A DNA stretch of 64,000 nucleotides. It comes from Phanerochaete sordida. Lineage: Eukaryota; Basidiomycota; Agaricomycetes; Polyporales; Phanerochaetaceae. Below, one piece after another: positions 45,327-56,550 of the stretch. Under the pieces are notes generated by a model. It was not told where the DNA came from and did no database searches. It saw only the letters and a program-made list of their open reading frames with translations. Location of the stretch: the NCBI GenBank assembly GCA_019973155.2, contig BPQB01000018.1:434001-498000 (forward strand), written 5' to 3'. Positions within the stretch are counted from its first letter, which is position 1. The number at the start of each line of letters is the position of its first letter. The position numbers were made by a program, and so were the translations under genes.

Positions 45327-47640
45327 TTTGACACCGAATTAGCCGTGCGGCCCATCGAGCGTGAGATCGTGTTGTGGCCAGATCTCCGCTCGGGAGAGGG
45401 CGGCTGGGCTAGAAACCGCCGCTGCTCGCATAAGGACAGCGAGCGATGCAACGCATCCCCAGGTCATAGCGGCACACGACCGCTGGCATGGCGCCGAGCG
45501 TTCGCAAGTCACGGCGCTGGAGCGGCTGCGAATCAGCTCGCGAAGCCTCGAGGCCATCGGGGCAAAGTTCTCACCTGGATACGGGGGCTCACGGGTCTTC
45601 CTCCGATGTGTGCTAGGTATCAAACCGTTGGCGACGTCATGAACGCCGCGGCATGACGGCGCGCGGATCCCACTCCCATGCGGGACGTGCCAGTGCGACC
45701 AATTGTGTTGTACAAGCCACGGATCGGGCGTGCGTTTGTGCTGAAAGCGGATTGATACAGCGTTGGTCGAGGAGCCCCCAGTCGAGTGGATCCGAAACCA
45801 ACGCTGATCACACACGCAGGTGGCAGATATTCGCCAAATCATGCACGGGAGCGCTAGCGGGCTGCGGCGCGCCAGCGAATTGCGCTGGGCGGTTGATAAC
45901 AACGTTCGTCAGCATCTCCTGCTTCGATTCCATCGTAACACTCACCTTTTTCGGCTGCAGCTCTACGCGCGCTGGTCAGATCATGGGGCGGGTATCGACC
46001 GAGCCTCAGCTCAAGGATAACTTTCGCCAGAGCGGCGCGTCCGGTGCAACCTACCGATGCCAAATTTCAGCCCACGGCTGTGCGACGAAAACGGCAAAAC
46101 GCACCTTGAAGTTGTGAATTACTTACGCGCACTCACAAGAGCGCGAGAGCACGGCGGAAACGCTCGGCGCGGCGGGCACGTATGCTGCTTGTCGTAAGGC
46201 AATCTAGCGGGCGCCGCCCCACCTGCAGCTCCGTCTCGTGGGATCATTCGCCTCCCTTGCCTCCGTATGTCTTGTCTCAGCCTATCGCATGGCTAATTGG
46301 CAGGCGGACAAACTTGGTGAATTTCGGGTCGTGGTGGTTCGTGCCTAAAATGCGGATCGGGCGTGCGCGTGATTTCTGATAGCCTCGCTTTCCCAAAATG
46401 GAGGGCCAGCTTCGTGGCGCAGGGGCGCTCGTACACGGCGTCGAGCGCGCTGTGTTCAACGAACCGAGCACGGAGGCTGAGCGCTGAGCGCTGAGCGCTG
46501 AGCCCTTTGCGGTGACAGCGGCGTGGTCAGCGAACGCACCCCAGCGCAAACTAGCATCTGCTCACAATCCCCGAGGCCCCCTGCCACCTGCCACCGCCGC
46601 CGTCCGGCTCGAAAATCGGCTGCCACGACAGGCCTCCAGCCGCTCGGACGCTGAATCTGTACCTGACGTGCGTCAGGGATCCGCGTGATGACTCTGTGAC
46701 GCTCACCAGCTGAGCAGCCGCCTGTCGGCCCTATCCCGAGATGGCGGCGGCAGGCAGACAAAAGCGCCCTGAGCAGCCGCTGCTCTCGAATCGCGGCGCC
46801 GCAGACACTGCGACCTTGCGAGAGCTCGCAGTAGTGTGAGGCCGACTCAGCACATCCTACGCAAAAGCGAGGCTGCTGTACACGAGCCCCAAAAAGAAGA
46901 CGAACTTCTACTCGCTTCACAAGCGGCCCCGCTCTGCGATTGGGCTGCGATGTGGCGTCAGCTGTCTGGGACGTATTGCTGTGTGAACGGCATCGTGGTG
47001 CTCGTGTGAGCTTCTGCGGAGCTCGTGCGGATGTCGCAAACCTTCGTCCGTGCTCTCTAGCGCGGTACGTGACGTCTGAGCGTCCGAGCGAAATCCAGCC
47101 TCTTCTAGATCGGAGAAAAGCTTGGCGGGATTACTCACATTTTGCTACGCATCCGCAGATGTTGTAAAATCGATTACCTGATGGTGCGTTGGGAAGACCA
47201 TTAACATGGGGCGAGATGGCCTACTGGTGGCGAGGGCTGGCCAAGTATGAACTCGAGAACATCAGGGACATACTCGCCAGCAGATATGAAACGGAGAGGA
47301 TAGACGAAGCGTATTTTGCGCGAATGCAGCCTATGCAGGGCTTGTAAGCGATGCGGGTGCAACGCGGCATCCAAAAATTCGCACGTTTGGAGCTTGCCGC
47401 ACGTCAGAATCGTGACAGCGTGCGATGCACTAGATTAGAAGATGCATCAGTACGCATCGCAGCTGCGGACAATTTCCGTGCCCACGTCTACTGAAAGACC
47501 AGGCATCCGAACGCACTGGTATCTCGACGGATGGAGTAGAAAAGAGTGTACGACGCGGATATGGCTGCGCTTCGCACGGCTGTCGTATTCTCCGCCCAGG
47601 CTGTAGGATGCTGTCAAAAAATCGCTGGTGGCACGCGAGT
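45327..47640. other. Gene-poor island, no gene recognised
   Basis: 2.3 kb without a credible gene. Open frames on both strands are short, overlapping and lack domains. A short tandem run of GCTGAGCG lies at about 46477-46503. Parts have low-complexity CG-rich composition suggestive of decayed repeats. Confidence 0.4.
46477..46503. repeat. 8-base microsatellite, GCTGAGCG about three to four times
   Basis: GCTGAGCGCTGAGCGCTGAG continues for about 27 bases as tandem copies of the 7-8 base unit. It is probably slippage-derived. Confidence 0.8.
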
Positions 47641-48720
47641 AGGATTCGTAGGTACGTACTATCGCAGATAGCGGCAGAGCACCCCCGCACGGTCCCTGAG
47701 CGGTCGAACGTCATCCGCAACACTGGAACGGTGCGCTTCTCGTTCTCCATACGTCGCTTCTGTACGTAAGTAGGTACCCATCGGCTGCGCGCGGCGGAAC
47801 GCATCCGGTGTGCAAATACCTCGATTGATGCAGTCTTGATATCCATGTGCAAGTAGCATCAAAGATAATTATATTGGCGTCGAGACGAGACTTGGAGCTG
47901 GAGACGAGAGGCTTGGAGCTGGAGACGAGAGACTTGGAGGCGGAGACGTAGAATGACAGGTGCGGATATCTTGCGATGTTGAGGCGCGGCGAGTAGGTTT
48001 CGACACATGAAAACAGGCGGGTACAGACACGGCAGAACGCAGCTCGGAGACGAGACACCTGTCAGATAGTGCGGAGCCAGGACGTGAGAGGCATACTATC
48101 AGAAGCTCACCGTGGCGTTTGGAAATCTGGGGTAACGGCAGCGGCGAAAATGTGGGTGTGGCGTCGGCTACCGCGCAGGCGAAATGTCGCAGATAGCAGC
48201 TCAGCACACCTGCACGTGTTCCTAGGTGCTTGAACGTCAGCCAAAAGACTAGAACGATGTGCTTCACACCTTCAGCGCCTGAAATTTCTGCGCGTAATCG
48301 GGGCCTTGTAAATCTATCGGCTCCGTTCCTCGGAACGTGTTTTGCCCGTGCCTCGACCACTGTAGTATCGCTAGCCACGTACTGATAGTCTTCAATATAT
48401 TTATATTGGTGTAGAGAGGGTATGCGGAGATGGAGTCGAGAGACTTGGAGGCGGAGCTAGAGACGAGAGACTTGGAGGTGGAGCTGGAGGCGAAGTGCTA
48501 TGGGTTAGGAGAGACCTGGAGACGAGAGACCTGGAAGCGGAGACGGAGGCGAGGCGCGATGAGTTAGGGGATCTTGCGAGAAGAGATGGGCACGGGCACG
48601 ACAGGACGCAATGTGACGAGACACCGGTCACATAGTGATGAGCCCGGATATGAGAGACATAATACCAGCAGCTTACCTTGATCTTTGAAAATTTAGGTAG
48701 CGGAAGCGGCGTCGGGTCTG
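47640..48720. repeat. Diverged tandem duplication of an approximately 530-base unit, each with a minisatellite
   Basis: Two units in the same orientation. Unit A (about 47650-48180) and unit B (about 48180-48720) share, in order, a GTCGCAGATAGC block, a GAACGTC block, a TATATTGG block, a purine-rich minisatellite, a GAGACGAGACACC-like block and a GAAATCTGGGGTA/GAAAATTTAGGTA block. The minisatellite unit is about 20-24 bases (GAGACGAGAGACTTGGAG...). It runs from 47881 to about 47950 in unit A and from about 48430 to 48555 in unit B. No coding function is seen. Confidence 0.7.
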
Positions 48721-48949
48721 CAGGCGTGATTGTGCATGCCCGTCATTGGCATGCAGCGGTCTAGATTTTGCACAACCGAGTGTGTCGAGAACTTGCCCGC
48801 CCGGCGAGCGCACCCGGCAGAGGGGGCGAAAATAAACCGCGAAGCGACGCTCGAAATCCGCGTTGTGGTGCCGCCGCACCATAGCATCGCCGCCGACATT
48901 CGCCACATGAGTCCTTGCTACAAGGGCCGACGCGCGAAGGTCGCGATGT

Positions 48950-50640
48950 GGCCTGGGCCATCCATCCAGGGACGCAGGACCACACGTAATGCGATAGCTC
49001 GTACGTACAACCTGCGAGACGTTCGCACGGGTTGTCAGTCCTCGTGCTCGGCGGCGACCAATGAGACGGCTGGTTGGAGAGTAGGCACGCCCTGTCGAAC
49101 GCAGTCAGATAATTTCTTGCGCCACGTTTGGCGGATTCGCACGTACGCGTTTGCTCAGATATTGTGCGTCGCTGCCGGCATTTTCGAAGGCGGCGCTGGG
49201 ACAGTATCCGCGTTGGCGTCGACCTCATGCCATGTTCAAGCTCGAGCCTGCAATAGCAGCTGCACCGACGAAGTTAAATCAATCTCGGTAGTGCCACTTT
49301 CCAACCAGAACGACTCACCGCGTGAATTTCGCAAAGAAGTGACAGAACCGAACGGTTCACGAACCGGATCTGCGCATGCTCGTCTGCAGCAGGCGTCGTT
49401 TCGTAGATCGTCCTTGCTGCTTTCGAGCGGCGGCGGAACGGGTCGACGCTTTGCTGGATAATCTGTAATTTATCCTCACCTCGAGCCCTTCGTACGCGCG
49501 AGAGGATCACTCCTACACCGCAAACGCGTGAATAGCTGGGCGTAACTGCGAGCGTGAGCAGTAGTTCGTACACGCGCAGCGTCAATGGCGCGTGAATGCA
49601 TACTTACATATGTCGTCGCGCAACCCTGGCCGCTCTGCGAACGCGTGCCGCTGCACACTCGTTCCCCGCACAGACGGATGAACGGGGCGTCGCGTTTGTG
49701 TTTTCGTTGTAGGCCTGGTAAATCTGGTCAGTTTCGTGAGCAGATTTTGGACGGGCCAGATGTAACTCGCCGTCGTCCCCGTGCGCCGGCCGCTCGAGAG
49801 TCAAGTCGCCCGTGCACTGTCCGCGAGGGTATATTGCACAAGGGCACCAATAACTTCGACGTTACAATTCCCAGGGCGCACCTCCCGTCCTGTCGAACGC
49901 AGTCAGGTATTTTCTTACGCCGCGCGTTTAGAGGACGTGGACGTACGCATTCACGCCGAGACTGCAGACTGCGCGCCGCGGTTGGCATCGTCGCAAACGG
50001 TGCAGGGACAGTATTCGCGTCAGTGGTGCCGACGCCGTGTCCTGCTCAAGATCGAGCCTGCGAAAGCGGCACAGAAGAAGTTGGTTAATCTCGGCTTCCA
50101 GTCTTCAGCCAGAATATGGCTCACCGTGCGGATTTTGCAGAGAACTGGTCGACGCACAAATCGAATTCACGTTCGCGTGAGCTAATCTGCGCCAGGCGTC
50201 GCTTCATGTCGCGTATCGCAGCTCGCTTTTTCCATCCCGGTATTTGTCCAGAATCTGTGGCCATGCGGAGATGCATTTCGTGCCAGAGCGGCTCGCGGCT
50301 GTAAAGCCAACATGCACGGCCTCAATTTCGCGCAGGCTCATGCTTAACTCGTTGCGCAGCCCTGACGCACGCCGCACGTCTCTTGCACAAACGGACGAAT
50401 GGGACGGCGCGTTTTATATCTTCTTCGTAAAGCTGTCAAATCTGGCAAGTTTCGTGAGTAGATCCAGCACTCGATGCAACTCGCCGCCGCACGCCCAGGG
50501 CCAGACCAATCGGCTCGCGAGTCGAGCTGCGCGCACACGTCTGCGAGCCATAACATCCAGCCCATTTATTGCACAAGGATACCAGTTCCGGTATTACAAT
50601 TCTCAGTCTGAGGGCGCACCTCCCGGATGCAGCTGGTCTG
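48950..50640. repeat. Diverged tandem array of approximately 0.73-0.8 kb units
   Basis: At least two and a half units lie head to tail. CCTGTCGAACGCAGTCAG occurs at 49090 and again near 49887. Segment 49600-49905 resembles 50338-50632 (for example GGTCAGTTTCGTGAGCAGAT against GGCAAGTTTCGTGAGTAGAT), a spacing of about 738. Segment 49240-49430 resembles 50040-50230. The units have diverged by substitutions and small indels and contain no convincing ORF. The last unit ends just before the promoter of the 50706 gene. Confidence 0.65.
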
Positions 50641-50656
50641 CACGTCAGGTGCTGCG

Positions 50657-50664
50657 TATAAATA
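50657..50664 (+). promoter_or_regulatory. TATA box of the 50706 orphan gene
   Basis: TATAAATA, 42 bases upstream of the ATG at 50706. It immediately follows the end of the tandem array, so the array may supply upstream promoter sequence. Confidence 0.5.
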
Positions 50665-50705
50665 CACGACGACCGCGGTCGATGCGTCCAACATCGCCCC
50701 GTGCC

Positions 50706-51430
50706 ATGGCCATCCAGCCGATGTCGATCGAGGAGCACCGCAAGCTCGAGGAGAAGCGCCTCGCCGACGTCGAGGACGCGCGCAAACTCGCGCCGAGGGG
50801 CCGCCGCGTCGCAGAAGGTGCGTTCATCGCCCGCCGCCGCCCCCGCCGTTATCGTCACGCTGACCACTCGCGCAGAGTCAAAGGCGGACGCCTGCAAAAC
50901 GGCCCTGCGCCACGAGATCGACGACCTCGCGCACGAGTCGCTCCGTGAGTCCCCCGCCCCTGCCCTCGCAGCTCGCGGCGACCGGGCTGACGCTTTCTCT
51001 TCGCGCAGGCGAGGCGTGCAAGGACGAGGCGGCCGAGATGGCGTGGACGACGACCGACCACGACTCGCTGCGCGTGTCCTGCCTCTACGGCGTCGCGCTC
51101 CGTGGGTACCCCTTCGACCGGGTCCCGTTCGACTCACCGAGCCGCTTCGGCCGCAGGCGCGACCTCGAGCTGCTCGTCCAGGGCTGGGAGTCCGGCGCGA
51201 TCTTCTTCGAGCGCATGACCCTCGCCGAGGTGTGCGCGCTCGCGAAGCGCGAGCACACGCTCGTCGAGCAGCTCCCGCTCGTGCCGCTGCGCATCGACGT
51301 CGGGCGGCGGCGGATCCGCGGCCCAGACACGCGCTCGGCGTTCCTGGGTGCGAACAAGACGGACGTGCTGTCGAACCGGCGCACGGACTGCGTGGAGGAC
51401 AGGCCGCTGGCGAAGCGTCTGCGCGTGTAG
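50706..51430 (+). CDS. Orphan protein of 200 residues inside the repeat island
   Basis: Not recognised. Three exons (50706-50817, 50876-50944, 51009-51430) join in perfect frame across two introns of 58 and 64 bases. The N-terminal 80 residues are highly charged and helical (SIEEHRKLEEKRLADVEDAR, ESKADACKTALRHEIDDLAHES), suggesting a coiled coil. The C-terminal half looks folded: SLRVSCLYGVALRGYPFDRV, DLELLVQGWESGAIFFERM, LVPLRIDVGRRRIRGPDTRS. It ends PLAKRLRV, a possible nuclear-localisation motif. No signal peptide or membrane span. Codon use is GC-rich like neighbouring housekeeping genes, and the TATA box and introns support a real gene. Confidence 0.65.
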
Positions 51431-52093
51431 TAGAGGAGGCCCGGGCGCACCTGTTGCTAGATCTGTACGAGCGCGTGTGCTTGAATGACATTTTCTTGGC
51501 GCAAAAAGATGTGCTGTCGGTCGTGCGCCGTGGGGCTGACATGTCGCTGGCACACACGCTCGGGCGCGCTGTGCATTACGCGGGTGGCGTGAGCGGTAGC
51601 GCGAGCGAGTTGCGAGCGAGTTGGGCACCATTCGCGTGTGCCGCTGATCCACGCTTGCGCCGCGTCCGTCCATTGTTTTGGCATGCGCGCGTTGTTTGGC
51701 CTTCCCGGTTGACAGAGTCTTGCGGTTCCCAGGCTCTCGCCGCGGCGGAATCGGCGTCCCTCTGAGTCGACTCCTCTTCCCGCCACCATCCGCCCCGGGC
51801 GTGCCCTGCGACAGGCCGTCGACGCGCTGCTGGTGCGTCTGAAGACGCAGGCGGTGAGCGTTGCACGACTGCGCAGACGAGCCCTAAACTCACCCGTTCG
51901 CAGCACGCCGTCCGTCCCCTGCGCGCAAAGTCGCTCGCGCACCCCGAGCGTTTCCGCCCATGCACGCATCCGCACCGCGCCATCCACGCCATCCACGCCG
52001 TCGCCCTCGCAATTTCACCCGCCCGCTGCGCTGCCCACGAGCGCTTCCTTCGTCGAGAACGCGGTCGCATTCGTGAGCCTTTGGCGACATTTT
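51431..52093. other. Intergenic, no gene recognised
   Basis: About 660 bases after the orphan gene. ORFs on both strands overlap heavily (a result of high GC) and have no recognisable domain or splice pattern. Confidence 0.4.
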
Positions 52094-52640
52094 CGACGCC
52101 GGATTTGCGGGGCCAGACCCGCCGGAGGCCAATTTGCGGGAGGGAGGACTGGGCTTTGGAGGAGGAGCCGTCGACGGCGGTGTCTCGCCGGCAGCCCTCA
52201 ACGCGTCCGCTCCTGCGACAACCACGCCGCCACTGGACGTGCGCACCGCGGGCGCTTCCTTTAGTGGATTTCGCGTCGAAATCGAAGGCGTTCCGCGCGT
52301 TTTTCGTGGCCGAGCGTGCAGACCTCCGGCCGCCGGAGGCCAAGTTGGGGGAAGGGAGAGATTTGGCCGTCGCAGGCGGGGTCCCGCCTCGCGCAGACCA
52401 ATGCGGGCGCAGTGCCCGCGGCGCGTTCTTGGCGGCACCGTCCGCGACATCGTCTCGCCGCCCCGCCCCCGCACGCCGCACACAGCTCCGCCGCACCGCC
52501 ATCGCTGCCGCACGCTGCCCGGCGCACGACGGGCGCTTCACCGCGTAGAAATCGCGTGCAGATTCCTTCGAGTTTGCGTGTTTTTGGCGGCAGATTTCTG
52601 GGGTCTCAGCCGCCGGAGGCCAAGTTGTGGAGGGGAGACA
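52094..52640. repeat. GC-rich repeat built on CGCCGGAGGCCAAGTTG, three copies
   Basis: The core CGCCGGAGGCCAA(G/T)TTG occurs at about 52120, 52331 and 52611. Each copy is preceded by a T-rich/GGCGGC-like segment (for example TTTTTGGCGGCAGATTTCTGG) and followed by a purine run such as GGGAGGGAG or GGGGAAGGGAG. Spacing is 211 and 280 bases. Intervening sequence is weakly alike. This looks like a dispersed or satellite-like family rather than coding DNA. Confidence 0.6.
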
Positions 52641-54089
52641 CTGCCTTGTGAATGCCTCGACGGCTGCAGCGCTCTGCTGCCAACGCCGCCTGCGCGCAGC
52701 CGACGTCGTCCGCGGCTCCCCGGATGCCCTGCACGCCGTCTCGATATTTGAGCGTCCCGCGATCCGAGCGCCGTCGCGCCGTCGCGCCGCAGCTTTGACC
52801 GCGCGGGTTGACTCCGTGGACCACCTGTGGTTCGAGGTGAGCGTCGTGCACTCGTGCAGATCGTCCCACAGCTCACCCAGAGTCTTTCTCGGCAGCGCGA
52901 ACGCCGGCCGTGGATTTTGCGCTCCGGCGAACCATGGTCGTCAGCCCGGCGCCGTCCTCGCACGCCCAAGCCCCGCCGCCGCACCTCGATGTCCCGCCGC
53001 CGTCCTGCCTGCGCCCCGCGTCGCCCGCGGCCTTTGCCCCGACCCCGGCAACTTCGACCGCGGATTTCGACGTCCGGCGACCGACACAAAGGCAGTCCGC
53101 GGGCCGCGCCGTCGCGAATGCCGCCCTGGGCTTCTTGTCTTGGCGTAGCAACGTGTACCGTCGACGGGCGGCGACGGGCAGGACGAGGGGACACAGCGGG
53201 CTGGTTTTCGCGCGCCGTACGTGACACTGGTGAGTCTTGGTCTTCATGTCCCCGCGCGTTGCTTGTGTCTGATCGCGTGCCTTTGCCAGAAAGGTGAAAA
53301 GGTCCCGCCGCGGCGCTCGACGGTACGAGGGCTACGTGACGCGGACTGCGAGGGCGACCCCCGCCAGCTGGTCGCGCGTGTACCGAGCGTCTGTGTGCGA
53401 AATACGGGGTGAGTCTACCCACGCGCTGTGGAGATACGAGCGTGTACTTACGTCTGGGCTGGAGAACCTGGCGCGGAGTGGCTGGAGGCTTTGTGCGCCG
53501 GCGGGCGCGACTCCCTGGAATCAAAGACGCCGCCGGTGGCTTGCGCGAGCGCGAATGGCGAGGCGGATGGCCGAGATGGCGTGGGGCGCGCGAGGGACCC
53601 AAACTCGGCCTTTGCGTGCAGTGAGCACGGGGCGGTCCACGCGACGGTCTACAGCCAAGAGACGACCTGTCAAGAGGCGATTCAGAGGTGAGCAAAGCAT
53701 TGAATCGGGGTTTGCGCACCATACGCGCGAGCGCAGGCCAAGCTGACCCTGCGCGCAAATGCGGACTATATGCGCGAGGTGGTCGCGTGAACGCGCGGCG
53801 GAAGAGCGGAGGGAGCGCCGGGCGGAGAGAGCGAGACGGTGCGTGTGCTTGCATCTGCGAGGCAGCGGACGAGGCGCAAGCGCGAGCAGCAAAAGCGAGG
53901 CGGGGCAAGCGTTGGCACGTTGGCAGCGGGGAAGTGGAAAGGACGAAAAGGACAGCGCGACTGCCGCGGTGGGAAGGCCAGCGGCAAACAAGGCAGATTT
54001 CACAGACCAGAGGCAAGGTTCTAGGTCGCCGCATCGAACAGAGTCGCGCGGAGCCCTGTCAGTCCGCCGTCACGCCGGAGCGCCCGCGC
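52641..54089. other. GC-rich stretch without a recognised gene, up to the NPR2 duplication
   Basis: About 1.45 kb. A 498-residue frame runs antisense across 52538-54034, but its composition is Arg/Pro/Ala-rich with no domain. Other long frames overlap it on both strands. I regard these as products of base composition. The NPR2 copy 2 duplication starts abruptly at 54090. Confidence 0.45.
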
Positions 54090-56550
54090 CCGCAACACTG
54101 CTGGAGGCGCTTCCCAGCCATATGGATCCTCGTGAGTGCATCCAGCCAGCAAAAGCTGATTGTTAAAATTAAGCCCTTCGCCGAGGCAAGCTGTTCATTT
54201 GTCCGCATCCCATCTCTCCTCACAACGCTCACGATGCCTCCTGCGCCCACGTAGGTCACCGTCCGGGTGCTCTGCCCGCGTCATACCCACTGAACATGGC
54301 CGAGTCCAGTCCATCCTTCTTGCCACGCATAGAGTCCGTGTTTTATGCGGTATTCGATGAGCACCAGGGTCCGAAGATCGTCCATCAGGTACCTGAGGGT
54401 CTCATCGCCGGCCAGCACTCCAACTTTGCCAATGTCTTCTCCGTACCAGGCAGCCTCTTCACGACCTCGCCCACGAGCTCGACACCGGGCCCATTCCCTT
54501 CGGAGCAGTCGATCGCACGCGTCGCCGCGTCCGTACTGTCCTCCCCGGTCCTGTCGCGTCTCGGCGAGCGGCCGCTCTTCCCGTCCCCGCAGAAGCGCGG
54601 GACCGCTGCCGGCCGCATCCTCTTCAACTTCGACGACGTGTCCAAGTACATCATTCCCCCGAGTGCGCTGTGCGGACGCCTCGTCAAGTTCGCGACGCGG
54701 AGCCACCGGATAATAGGGTTCCCCGTCGAACTCAAGGGCCGCTACCGGCGGAACTACTTCCGCTACAACCTCTGCTTCGTCTTCGACCGGAACGCGGACC
54801 TCAGCTGCTACGAGCCCGTCGTCCGCAAAGTCAGCCGCGTGCTGACGTCGTGCGAGGTGCGCGCGCCCGTCTCTGTGCCGCGCGCCGGCTGACGCTGCGC
54901 AGGAGGAGTCCGCCTTCCTGTCCGGCCCCAACAGCGCGCCCGCGATCCACGCGATCCTGGAGCAGCTCTACGAGGACCTGAACTCGTACTCGGAGACGTC
55001 CATCCAGATCGACGAGTTCAACTCCATCGATCTCAAGATCTTTCCGTTCTACCCGAACCCGCCGCCGGTCAAGGACTGGCAGGTGCCCCTCGCCCTCATC
55101 AACATCACCCGGAGGATCGAGCCGAACTGGGACCTGACCGTGGCGAAGGTGAGGCTCGCGGTGGCCAGCGCGCAGGCGTGGTGCTGAATGCCGCAGGTCG
55201 TGCAATATATAGACGGTGTGAACCATGTCGCCCGAATAGCGCGGCTCGCGGATTGCGACATCGATTTGTGCCGCCAGGCCATGGCCCACCTATTGTATGT
55301 GCACGGTCCGCGCCACATTAACACCGCATATCTCACAGTATTCGCCCACAGGTACTATCAAGTTATCATGATGATTGACATCTTCCAGTATTCGAACATG
55401 TACACCCTGCGAAAAAGCGTACAATGGCTCGCCGATGAGCCGCACGTCAGAGAAGAGTGTGGGCCCTACGCCACTAGGCCAGGTAAAGTGCACTCCGATC
55501 GTTATATCCGCGCAAAGACTTATTTCTCGCCAGACCGCGACACCCCGGACTGGCCGAAGCTCCTGCACTTGTACTCGCGACTGAAGCCAGGGATAACGGT
55601 CTACGAATGGATGGAAGAGTATGGCGTGCAAGACCTCGGCATCGACGTCCGCCGTTTTACTAGCTTCGGAGTCGTCAAGGTAGAGTCCCCAGCTACGCTT
55701 CAACGAACCGCGCGCTCAAACCCCCCAGGGCTTTCTGCGCAGAGTGCACCGCTGGCCGGTGCTTCTGCGTCCCGCCGATGCCCCCGGCGCGCCGCTCGAG
55801 AAGAGTGGGCTCTCCGCGGACATGAGCCGCACGCCGACGCGCACAAAATCCGAACAAAACACCAAGCACCTGCTGCACCCGCTCGAGCCTGCCGCGCCGG
55901 CCGAGCCGCAGAAGCGGCCGAGCCTCGCAGAGACGACGCTCGAGCAGCTGCGCGCGCGCGAGGCGCAGCGCCAGACGCTCCCGAGCCGGCGCACGCGCGG
56001 GCAGCGCTCGGACAGCATCGCGACGATCACCGTCGACCACTTCCGCCGGCACGGCGGCGCGGCGAACGGCGCGCAGATCACGCCGCCGTCGCCGCGCGCG
56101 CTCGTGAAGCTCTCGCCGGACCTCCTCGGCGGCAGCGGCGAGCTCGTCGACAGCGAGCACTCGAGCGGCGGGCTCTCGGTCATGACTGTCTCGCGCCCGC
56201 GCCTCTCGCGCTCGCCGTCTGCGCCGCTCGCGCCGCTGCAGGCCCCGGGCCCGCCGTACCCGCCCGAGCTGCTCGCGCTGCTCGACGGCGAGCACCACAC
56301 GGACGAGCTGTGCACGCGCTTCGAGGTCGGGCTGCCGGTGCTCGAGGAGTGGCTGCGGATTGCGGGCGGTGGAGGCGACGAGGACTTCGGACAGGTCGCG
56401 ATAATATACAGGTGATAGTGGACGAGGTGTATAGGGTATACCCGGGCTTCCATATACCGAGACGGCCCGTATGATACAGAGTGTCTACGCGAGAGTCCGG
56501 TTCGCGTTGACGTAGCCGGTGCCGTAGCAGGAGAACAGAAGCTCTGTCGA
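54090..56550 (+). repeat. Direct segmental duplication, copy 2 (NPR2 plus 3' end of RCL1)
   Basis: 2461 bases matching 39232-41648. On the right side the RCL1 coding sequence continues uninterrupted past 56550, so this side is the original locus. On the left the match begins in GC-rich sequence unrelated to the flank of copy 1. Confidence 0.95.
54296..56415 (+). CDS. NPR2: GATOR1/SEACIT subunit NPR2, duplicate copy 2 (original locus)
   Basis: The same TORC1-inhibiting subunit as at 39438. Exons: 54296-54856, 54903-55148, 55197-55294, then from 55352 (probably interrupted by an in-frame 51-base intron near 55483-55533), and 55730-56415. The intron 55149-55196 (48 bases, GTGAGG...CCGCAG) is absent from copy 1. 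Intron 55295-55351 uses GTATGT. Exon 1 encodes the same protein as copy 1, although about 18 bases differ. Later exons have a few replacements, such as Ser for Leu in FQYSNMYTL, and indels in the Ser/Pro-rich insert before PSLAETTLEQL. The end (VAIIYR) is the usual Npr2 terminus. A 428-residue open frame reading through the intron at 55295 is spurious. Confidence 0.92.

Noticed and set aside
47881..48555. Possible CRISPR-like array from regularly spaced GAGACGAGAGACTTGGAG
   Set aside because: The copies are directly adjacent without unique spacers, and the organism is a eukaryote; it is a minisatellite.
51576..52541. 321-residue antisense open frame over the CGCCGGAGGCC repeat
   Set aside because: It follows the repeat and has no recognisable domain or splice structure.
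52538..54034. 498-residue antisense open frame
   Set aside because: Arg/Pro/Ala-rich composition, no domain, and other long frames overlap it. High GC lowers stop-codon frequency and yields such frames.
55188..56474. 428-residue open frame across NPR2 copy 2
   Set aside because: It reads through the introns at 55295 and 55681 and then leaves the NPR2 frame into Arg/Ala-rich nonsense.
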